NCBI GenBank assembly: GCA_016296195.1
Contig: JAEDJU010000041.1
Location: forward strand, 1 to 9,801
Length of the DNA: 9,801 nucleotides
Origin: Candidatus Methanomethylophilaceae archaeon
GTDB lineage: Archaea; Thermoplasmatota; Thermoplasmata; Methanomassiliicoccales; Methanomethylophilaceae
Direction: 5' to 3'
The notes under the pieces were generated by a model that worked only from the letters and a program-made list of their open reading frames with translations, did no database searches and was not told the DNA's origin. This document shows, piece by piece, positions 1 to 4,736 of this stretch (within the stretch, counting starts at the first letter, position 1; each line of letters opens with the position of its first letter). A program made the translations under genes and the position numbers.

Positions 1-55
1 GTGCAACCATTGCGAGAAACGCGGCTGCGGCGATTACCTTCATTCTGAACTTCAA
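1..55 (-). CDS. N-terminus of an exported protein (partial)
   Basis: The gene reads leftwards off the window edge, so only about 18 codons are visible. An ATG at 43 gives MKVIAAAAFLAMVA, a Lys followed by a run of Ala, Leu, Val, Ile and Phe, which is what the start of a Sec signal peptide or N-terminal membrane anchor looks like. The ribosome-binding site favours a start four codons earlier: GGAGGT (reverse complement of 62-67) sits 18 nt from the ATG but only 6 nt from an in-frame TTG at 55, giving MKFRMKVIAAA with a more basic N-region. The in-frame TAA just before that TTG rules out longer starts. What the mature protein does cannot be seen. Confidence 0.55.
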   Translation of the reverse strand, partial: MKFRMKVIAAAAFLAMVA

Positions 56-110
56 CTTTTAACCTCCATTTGGCTAATTTGACTTGAACAATCTGGTCAT
101 TCGTCTAGTG

Positions 111-119
111 TATATTAAT
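111..119 (-). promoter_or_regulatory. TATA box for the exported-protein gene
   Basis: On the minus strand the sequence reads ATTAATATA, about 60 bp before the TTG start at 55. A start site about 26 bp downstream would fall near 89 and leave a leader of about 34 nt that includes the GGAGGT site. The region is generally AT-rich, so the exact box is uncertain. Confidence 0.35.
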
Positions 120-173
120 TCATCGGTGAACGAAATAAATCATTAGCCACCAGACCCATCCAATTAAGGGTCA

Positions 174-191
174 ATTAGACAATTGTCTAAT
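174..191. promoter_or_regulatory. 18-bp perfect palindrome, probable operator
   Basis: ATTAGACAATTGTCTAAT is identical to its reverse complement over 18 bp. It lies in non-coding DNA about 60 bp upstream of the TATA box of the leftward exported-protein gene. A TTATAAT element begins 3 bases to its right and could be a plus-strand TATA. The size and symmetry fit a homodimeric winged-helix or MarR-like repressor; that family is a guess from shape alone. A spaced 8-bp inverted repeat (71-78 with 142-149, TGGCTAAT/ATTAGCCA) lies in the same region. Confidence 0.45.
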
Positions 192-273
192 GTTATAATG
201 ATGAATAGAACAAACAAGATAATCGTATATTACAGAAAAAGAGACGGGTGAAACCGGGATAAAGAAAGAACGG

Positions 274-302
274 ATGAGAGAGAAACGGAGCCGAAGCCCC
301 GT
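274..302 (-). terminator. Terminator after the TPR gene
   Basis: Reading the minus strand 9 nt after the TPR stop, ACGGGGC-TTCG-GCTCCGT forms a 7-bp stem (one G-U pair) closed by a C(UUCG)G tetraloop, 302 down to 285. A pyrimidine run, TTTCTCTCTC, follows. The strand of the UUCG loop and the following U-rich stretch both fit transcription of the TPR gene. Confidence 0.6.
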
Positions 303-310
303 GGTTTGGA

Positions 311-823
311 TCAGAGAAGGGATTTCGCCTCATCGGCGGACATGTCCAGGGCCTTGAGCATGTACTCCAGGGCCTTCTTGCCGTAGGGTGCACGGGCCTT
401 GGGATCCTCCATGATCTCGCCGTAGCTGGCCATGACGTTGTTGTAGTACTCGATTGCGAACTCGGAGTACAGGGATGCGGACATGGACTCATCCATCTCT
501 GCGGCCTCGCAGTATGCCTTCTCGGCCTCCTCGTACTTGTTGACGGAGATGCAGAACAGTCCGTAGGACTGGTAGTAATCCACACGCTCGCCGTCGAGCT
601 CGATGGCCTTCCTGTAGGCCTCCATGATCTCCTCGGTGTCGACCTTGGCACCGAACATTCCGGATGCGTAGTTTCCGCACTCGGCCTTGTAGTACCAGCA
701 CTCTGCGTTCTCGGGGAACTCGGTGACCAGCTTCTTGAATGAAGTGTATGCCTTCTTGAAATCGCCCTCGTCCATCGCCTTCATCGCTGAGGCGAGTTTC
801 TTCTCGGGTGTCGCTTCTGCCAT
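311..823 (-). CDS. Acidic TPR-repeat protein (170 aa)
   Basis: A small soluble protein built almost entirely of tetratricopeptide-like helical hairpins. I see one around residues 9-42 (EGDFKKAYTSFKKLV, then FPENAECWYYKAE), one around 43-77 (EEIMEAYRKAIELD) and one around 84-115 (YYQSYGLF then KYEEAEKAYCEAAEMD), followed by a more divergent helical C-terminus. TPRs are protein-interaction scaffolds; the partner is unknown. There is no signal peptide, membrane segment or catalytic motif. The open frame extends upstream to 907, but MAEATPEKK at 823 is chosen because the TATA-like element at 843-853 lies 26 bp before it, making it leaderless, and the upstream codons look non-coding. It is divergent from the DUF2284 gene and ends just before a clear terminator. 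Confidence 0.85.
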   Translation of the reverse strand: MAEATPEKKLASAMKAMDEGDFKKAYTSFKKLVTEFPENAECWYYKAECGNYASGMFGAKVDTEEIMEAYRKAIELDGERVDYYQSYGLFCISVNKYEEAEKAYCEAAEMDESMSASLYSEFAIEYYNNVMASYGEIMEDPKARAPYGKKALEYMLKALDMSADEAKSLL

Positions 824-842
824 GATGGTCTGATTGCTATGG

Positions 843-873
843 GCATTAAAACCGTTTCTGAGAGGTTTTAAAG
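843..873 (-). promoter_or_regulatory. Promoter elements for the TPR gene
   Basis: Two minus-strand TATA-like boxes are possible. GGTTTTAATGC (853-843) is centred 26 bp before the ATG at 823, implying a leaderless mRNA. CTTTAAAACC (873-864) would start transcription near 843 with a leader of about 20 nt. No Shine-Dalgarno sequence precedes the ATG, which favours the first. Confidence 0.4.
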
Positions 874-910
874 AGGGAATGTGACGGTTCCACCGAGCCA
901 AACACAATCA

Positions 911-922
911 TCTTTTTATTAT
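911..922 (+). promoter_or_regulatory. TATA box for the DUF2284 gene
   Basis: TCTTTTTATTAT is centred about 26 bp before the ATG at 943 and no Shine-Dalgarno sequence is present, so the transcript is probably leaderless. The distance from TATA box to ATG is the usual archaeal spacing to the transcript start. Confidence 0.55.
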
Positions 923-942
923 CAATAATGTGAATACATAAT

Positions 943-1482
943 ATGGAAGACTGGGAAGCCGTCCTTTCCGTCCGCGCCTTCGAGGATTACACGGTCAGGA
1001 AGATCCGTGTCCCCGAATTCAAGGAAGAGGACGCCGTGTTCTGTCTCGACAGATGCAGGGAGAACCTGTGTGGAAAATACGGGACCAACTGGGGTTGTCC
1101 GCCCGGAGTGGACATAGATCCCCAGGCACTCTATGAGTCCAGCTCATGTGCCCTGCTCGTCAACCGTACATTCTGTCTCGATATCAAGGACGAGGAGATC
1201 CTCGATGCCACCAACATGGAGATGCAGAAGATCGTCAGGATGATGGTTGTCGAACTAAGGAGCAACAACATCGACTGTATGGGCTTCGCGGACGGCGGTT
1301 GCAGGTACTGCGGCGTATGCGCATATCCGGAGGCATGCCGCTTCCCCGAGATGCTCATCCCCTCTGTGTCCTCACTGGGCATAGACATGAAGTCATATCT
1401 CAACGGAGAGGGCATACCGTTCGCATTCTCGGACACATGCGTGACGCTCTACGGGCTCATTTTCCTTCGGAAATCAGACTGA
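943..1482 (+). CDS. DUF2284 cysteine-rich predicted metal-binding protein (179 aa)
   Basis: A cytosolic protein that I assign to the DUF2284 family from its cysteine pattern. The N-terminal group is C34, C38, C43 and C52 in the context LCGKYGTNWGCPPG. The second group is C120, C123, C126 and C132 (CRYCGVC then EACRFPE), a CxxCxxCx5C arrangement resembling a [4Fe-4S] site. Members are common in methanogens and other anaerobes and are annotated only as predicted metal-binding proteins; I know of no established reaction. Length is about normal for the family. It is divergent from the TPR gene and is followed after only 6 bp by the promoter of gatCAB, so it is probably monocistronic. The role is unknown; an iron-sulfur protein in redox or cofactor metabolism is inference. 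Confidence 0.85.
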   Translation: MEDWEAVLSVRAFEDYTVRKIRVPEFKEEDAVFCLDRCRENLCGKYGTNWGCPPGVDIDPQALYESSSCALLVNRTFCLDIKDEEILDATNMEMQKIVRMMVVELRSNNIDCMGFADGGCRYCGVCAYPEACRFPEMLIPSVSSLGIDMKSYLNGEGIPFAFSDTCVTLYGLIFLRKSD

Positions 1483-1488
1483 TACACG

Positions 1489-1497
1489 TTTTTATAG
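1489..1497 (+). promoter_or_regulatory. TATA box for the gatCAB operon
   Basis: TTTTTATAG begins 6 bp after the DUF2284 stop. It would place the transcript start near 1518-1520 and leave a short leader holding the weak Shine-Dalgarno AAGGT at 1520-1524 before the gatC ATG at 1531. The same T-run may also help end the DUF2284 transcript. Confidence 0.55.
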
Positions 1498-1530
1498 AGC
1501 CACTTGATAGCGCCACGCGAAGGTCTGAAC

Positions 1531-1803
1531 ATGGACAGGCAAACCGTGGAGAGGGTCGCACGTGCGGCCCACATCAAACTGACAGAGGAGGAGCTCGACA
1601 GGTACAGCAGCGACCTCAGCGAGATCCTCACGTACTTCGAACTCCTGGACGAGGCACCCGGATGCGAGAACTGGGGAGTGAACCCCATCGAGGTCGCGGA
1701 TGTCCTCAGGGATGACGAACCCAGGATGGACATCGATCCCGACCAGCTCCTCAGGGGAATGAACACCTACGAGGGATATGTAAGGGGGCCGAGGCTTTCA
1801 TGA
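1531..1803 (+). CDS. gatC: Asp-tRNA(Asn)/Glu-tRNA(Gln) amidotransferase subunit C
   Basis: The 90-residue small subunit of GatCAB, which wraps around and stabilises the GatA-GatB interface and has no catalytic residues. The family shape is visible: an N-terminal helical part (VERVARAAHIKLTEEEL, then DLSEILTYFELLDEA), a middle containing ADVLRDDEP that matches the conserved LReDe segment, and a short C-terminal strand. An upstream in-frame TTG at 1504 is rejected because the ATG at 1531 has a Shine-Dalgarno-like AAGGT and gives the normal N-terminus. The stop overlaps the gatA start by four bases (ATGA), so translational coupling is likely. The extreme C-terminus (RGPRLS) lacks the usual final Pro-Val and is slightly unusual. 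Confidence 0.93.
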   Translation: MDRQTVERVARAAHIKLTEEELDRYSSDLSEILTYFELLDEAPGCENWGVNPIEVADVLRDDEPRMDIDPDQLLRGMNTYEGYVRGPRLS

Positions 1804-3128
1804 GTGCGGACACAGTCCTGTCCAAACTGAAGGAGATCAACGGGAAATACTCCATGTTCCACGCCATGACCGAGGACACATCGGCCGATGGCGCAAGTTT
1901 CCTATTCTCCGCGAAGGACAATCTCACATCCATGGATATGGAGACGTGCTCCGGTTCCAAGATCCTGATCGGATACAGGCCCGCGTTCGACGCCACATCC
2001 ATCGCAAAGATGAGGGCCGCCGGAGGCAAGCTCATCGGGAAGACCAACATGGACGAGTTCGGTTTCGGAACCTTCTCCACCAACTCGGGACTTGAGGTTC
2101 CGAGGAACCCCTACGACCTGGAGAGGGCCTGCGGAGGTTCCTCCGGAGGATCCGCCTGTGCGGCGGCTGTCATCGAGGACCATGTGTCCCTGGGTGTTTC
2201 CACGGGAGGATCCATCTGCTGTCCCGCCAGCTTCTGCGGTGTCTACGGTATCGCACCCACATACGGACGTGTGTCCAGGTACGGTCTCATCGACTACGGT
2301 AACTCCCTGGACAAGATTGGGGTGCTGTCCGCCAAGGCGACCGACCTGAAGAAGTACATGAAGATCATCGCCGGAAAGGACGAGAAGGACCCGACATCCT
2401 GCGTCCAACCGGAGTTCAGGACCGATTACAGGATGATGAAGTCGGTCGCCATCCCCAAGGAGGGGACCGAGGGACTCTCCAAGGATGTGGAGGCTGCGTT
2501 CAAGGATTCCGTCGAGAACCTCGTGCGCATGGGCATCGATGTCGATTACGTGGACATGCCCTCACTCAAATACGCCATGCCCGCATACTACGTCCTGGCC
2601 ACATCCGAGGCATCCACCAACCTGGCGAGATACGTCGGTATGAGGTACGGACAGCAGGAGGGTGACCTCTCCCTGAAGTTCGACGACTACTTCACATCGT
2701 TCCGTTCTCAGTACTTCGGTGACGAGGCGAAGAGGAGGATACTCCTCGGAACATTCACCAGGATGGTCGGATTCAGGGACAGGTACTACGCGAAGGCACT
2801 TCAGGTCAGGAAGGTCGTCATCGACGACTACAAGAGGATCCTCGCGGACCACGATGCGGTGCTCGCACCCACAATGCCCTTCACCGCACCCAGATTCGAT
2901 GACATCTCCAAGATGTCCGCACTGGACTCATACAAGGCAGACTACCTCACCGTTCCCGCCAACATAGCCGGAACACCCCACATGTCCGTGCCCTGCGGAT
3001 ATGATTCCAACGGAATGCCCGTCGGAATGCAGTTCGTGGCCGACCACTGGAACGAGGATGTCCTGTTCTCCATGGCAGAGGATTGGGAGAAGGAGTTCGA
3101 CATGAAGGCTCCGGAGGTGGGTGCATGA
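1800..3128 (+). CDS. gatA: Amidotransferase subunit A (amidase) with an altered signature motif
   Basis: The glutaminase subunit of GatCAB, which releases ammonia from glutamine for passage to GatB. Amidase-signature catalytic residues are present and correctly spaced: K39 (SAKDNL), cis-Ser S114 (GGSSGGSA) and nucleophile S138 (TGGSI); the intervals of 75 and 24 residues match those I recall for Staphylococcus aureus GatA (79/154/178). Other family blocks are GKTNMDEFGFG (80-90), PTYGRVSRYGL (153-163), EAKRRILLG and the C-terminal VPANIAGTPHMSVPCG. The oddity is around the nucleophile: the family has Asp/Glu four residues before it and Arg two residues after it, but here the stretch reads VSTGGSICCP, with S134 and C140 instead. 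At 442 aa it is on the short side. It overlaps gatC and gatB by ATGA. Identity is certain; full activity is not. Confidence 0.95.
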   Translation: MSADTVLSKLKEINGKYSMFHAMTEDTSADGASFLFSAKDNLTSMDMETCSGSKILIGYRPAFDATSIAKMRAAGGKLIGKTNMDEFGFGTFSTNSGLEVPRNPYDLERACGGSSGGSACAAAVIEDHVSLGVSTGGSICCPASFCGVYGIAPTYGRVSRYGLIDYGNSLDKIGVLSAKATDLKKYMKIIAGKDEKDPTSCVQPEFRTDYRMMKSVAIPKEGTEGLSKDVEAAFKDSVENLVRMGIDVDYVDMPSLKYAMPAYYVLATSEASTNLARYVGMRYGQQEGDLSLKFDDYFTSFRSQYFGDEAKRRILLGTFTRMVGFRDRYYAKALQVRKVVIDDYKRILADHDAVLAPTMPFTAPRFDDISKMSALDSYKADYLTVPANIAGTPHMSVPCGYDSNGMPVGMQFVADHWNEDVLFSMAEDWEKEFDMKAPEVGA

Positions 3129-4462
3129 AGATCGGATTGGAGATACACGTGCAGCTTCCGACCAAGTCGAAGATGTTCTGCTCCTGTCCCACGACCGATG
3201 CGCCGGCACCCAACACCCATGTGTGCCCCACATGCCTCGGAATGCCGGGATCGAGACCCGTCCTCAACAGGAAGGTCCTGGAATACGGGATAATGCTCGC
3301 GAAGATGCTCGGATGCAAGGTCGCAGACACCACATGGTTCTCCAGGAAGACCTACTTCTATCCGGACATGTCCAAGAGCGTCCAGATCACCCAGTACGAC
3401 AATCCCATCGGAGAGGGTGGAGTCTACTACCTGAACGGTAAGAAACCCATCAGGATCACCAGGATCCATGTGGAGGAGGACCCCGGGAAGACCAAGAGGG
3501 TCGGAGACCTGTCGTCCCTCGTGGACTACAACAGGTCCGGAATACCCCTTGCCGAGATAGTCACCGAGCCCGACATCGCCACCCCTGCGGAGGCCAGGGA
3601 GTTCCTCGGACAGCTCATCGCCGACATCAGACATGTCATCGACCTGCCCGGAGACGGTGAGAGGAGCATCCGTTGCGACTGCAACATCTCCGTCGGAAAG
3701 GAGAGATGCGAGGTCAAGAACGTCACCGGTCTGAAGAACGTGGAGAGGGCACTCACATTCGAGATGGTCAGGCAGACCAAGATCCTCAAGGCCGGAGGGA
3801 AGATCGACAGGGAGACCAGGCGCTTCGATGAGGAGAGGGGAGTCACCATCTCCGTCAGGAAGAAGGAGTTCGAAGCCGACTACGGATACATCGACGAACC
3901 CGACCTGGGAATCTACCACATCAAGGAGATGGCCGATGCCATCAAGATCAAGGAGAGTCCCCAGAAGATGGTCCTCAGACTCGCCGACCAGTACAAGATC
4001 GAGCAGAAGATGGCCAAGCAGCTTGTGACCACATCCGTCGGCCTGGCGGAGACGTTCGAGACCGTCGCTAAGGATGTGGATGTCCAGAACGCCATCAAAT
4101 GGGTGGCCGGACCCGTCAGCGCCAACTGGAAGGCGATGGAGGAACGCGGAGGAGATGTCTCCGAGGTCATCCCCATCATCAAGAGGTTCGCTGCTGGAGA
4201 GATCACCGACACCGAGTGCGGTATCGAGATCAAGTGCATCATGACCGGTGTGGATGCGGAGGCCGCCAAGGGTGCATCCGAGGGACTCGAGGTTCTGATC
4301 AACAAGTACCTCGACGAGAACCCCGCGATCATCTCAGACTACCAGAAGAACGACAAGGCCGCCAACAAGGTCATCGGATTCGTCATGAAGCAGTCTGGAG
4401 GACAGTACTCCTCCGCAGAGGTCGTCGAGACCACCAAGAGACTGATAGAATCGAGGTTCTGA
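3125..4462 (+). CDS. gatB: Amidotransferase subunit B
   Basis: The 445-residue subunit that binds misacylated tRNA, activates the side-chain carboxylate of Asp (or Glu) with ATP and completes amidation with ammonia from GatA. The start MKIGLEIHVQL is the conserved GatB N-terminus and its ATG overlaps the gatA stop (ATGA); an upstream in-frame start at 3083 lies inside gatA and is rejected. The zinc-type cysteines C19, C21, C34 and C37 (FCSC, VCPTCLGMPG) are intact, followed by FSRKTYFYPDMSKSVQITQYD and VEEDPGKTKR of the kinase-like core and DYNRSGIPLAEIVTEPD. The C-terminal third is the helical/YqeY-like tRNA-binding part ending near 445. In Archaea GatDE normally makes Gln-tRNA, so this complex probably serves asparagine. 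Confidence 0.96.
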   Translation: MKIGLEIHVQLPTKSKMFCSCPTTDAPAPNTHVCPTCLGMPGSRPVLNRKVLEYGIMLAKMLGCKVADTTWFSRKTYFYPDMSKSVQITQYDNPIGEGGVYYLNGKKPIRITRIHVEEDPGKTKRVGDLSSLVDYNRSGIPLAEIVTEPDIATPAEAREFLGQLIADIRHVIDLPGDGERSIRCDCNISVGKERCEVKNVTGLKNVERALTFEMVRQTKILKAGGKIDRETRRFDEERGVTISVRKKEFEADYGYIDEPDLGIYHIKEMADAIKIKESPQKMVLRLADQYKIEQKMAKQLVTTSVGLAETFETVAKDVDVQNAIKWVAGPVSANWKAMEERGGDVSEVIPIIKRFAAGEITDTECGIEIKCIMTGVDAEAAKGASEGLEVLINKYLDENPAIISDYQKNDKAANKVIGFVMKQSGGQYSSAEVVETTKRLIESRF

Positions 4463-4468
4463 TCCAAT

Positions 4469-4507
4469 CCGGCCCCTGTGGCCGGCAAACCCCTTAACCC
4501 TAATTTT
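4469..4507 (+). terminator. Terminator of gatCAB
   Basis: Six bases after the gatB stop, CCGGCC-CCTGT-GGCCGG forms a 6-bp GC stem (4469-4474 with 4480-4485). A T-run, TAATTTTTG, lies about 16 nt further on at 4501-4509. It is correctly placed to end the operon before the convergent aspS. Confidence 0.55.
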
Positions 4508-4519
4508 TGAAAGATGGTT

Positions 4520-4604
4520 CCGGCCAGGAACAGGTGAAGAGAACACTGGCCGGTGAAGGGCTCACTCCTTACGGTTGCCCTTCTTCCTGACGGTTTTCGA
4601 ACCG
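4520..4604. other. Three consecutive inverted repeats; possible structured RNA
   Basis: Three stems follow one another: CCGGCCAG (4520-4527) with CTGGCCGG (4546-4553), 18-nt loop; GAAGGGC (4555-4561) with GCCCTTC (4577-4583), 15-nt loop; and CGGTT (4591-4595) with AACCG (4600-4604) closed by TTCG on the plus strand. The UUCG loop would favour a plus-strand RNA. The first stem could instead be the terminator of the small minus-strand gene that overlaps the second and third stems. I recognise no known RNA family. Confidence 0.35.
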
Positions 4605-4627
4605 ACTATCATCACTATCGCCATCAT
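4562..4627 (-). CDS. Candidate 21-residue microprotein, hydrophobic then basic
   Basis: The minus strand reads MMAIVMIVGSKTVRKKGNRKE and then TGA. The first nine residues are almost all hydrophobic and the rest strongly basic, which could suit a membrane-peripheral or ribosome-associated peptide; that is inference. Codons in the second half (AAA ACC GTC AGG AAG AAG GGC AAC, then AAG GAG) match the usage of neighbouring genes. An AT-rich element with a bulged inverted repeat lies about 26 bp upstream of the first ATG, so a leaderless transcript is possible, with AGGGG also directly before the ATG. A GC-rich stem (4553-4520) follows the stop and could terminate it. No family is recognised, and at this length chance cannot be excluded. 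Confidence 0.4.
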   Translation of the reverse strand: MMAIVMIVGSKTVRKKGNRKE

Positions 4628-4640
4628 CCCCTAGTATTTA

Positions 4641-4667
4641 GTTATTCCTAAATTTTTTTAGGATAAC
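4641..4667. promoter_or_regulatory. Bulged 11-bp inverted repeat over a possible TATA element
   Basis: GTTAT-T-CCTAAA and TTTAGG-ATAAC pair over 11 bp with one bulged base (T4646) around a TTTT loop. On the minus strand the AT-rich centre lies about 26 bp before the small gene's ATG at 4627, the position of an archaeal TATA box. A protein bound here would compete with TBP, so an operator is plausible; it could also be a hairpin. Confidence 0.35.
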
Positions 4668-4695
4668 ATTAATACAATCGGAGACGGGTGATAAG

Positions 4696-4722
4696 ACCCC
4701 CACGGGAAGAACCCGCGGGGGT
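4696..4722 (-). terminator. Terminator of aspS
   Basis: Read on the minus strand 14 nt after the aspS stop, ACCCCCGCGGG-TTCTT-CCCGTGGGGGT forms an 11-bp stem with one G-U pair. It is the strongest hairpin in the window. The following bases, CTTATCACCCGTCTC, are pyrimidine-rich but have no long T-run. Confidence 0.65.
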
Positions 4723-4736
4723 TTATGGTTTCAGAA

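Noticed and set aside
198..251. A 17-residue plus-strand frame, MMNRTNKIIVYYRKRDG, just right of the palindrome
   Set aside because: Its AT-rich codons are unlike those of neighbouring genes, there is no ribosome-binding site and no clear TATA box; it ends inside the TCACCCGTC motif. Too short to support.
1461..1473. TTTCC-TTC-GGAAA hairpin at the end of the DUF2284 gene
   Set aside because: Only five weak pairs, and it lies within codons; not convincing as a terminator.
2942..3919. A 325-codon minus-strand frame across gatA and gatB
   Set aside because: It lies antisense to conserved GatA and GatB segments, shows no recognisable motif and starts without a ribosome-binding site or TATA box.
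4533..4588. A plus-strand GTG-started 18-residue frame in the gatB-aspS gap
   Set aside because: It runs through two inverted repeats, has only a weak AGGA upstream and no promoter I can defend.
4591..4604. A T-arm-like GGTTCGAAAACC on the minus strand suggesting a tRNA
   Set aside because: No acceptor, D or anticodon stems can be arranged around it and no CCA end is present; it is a simple hairpin.
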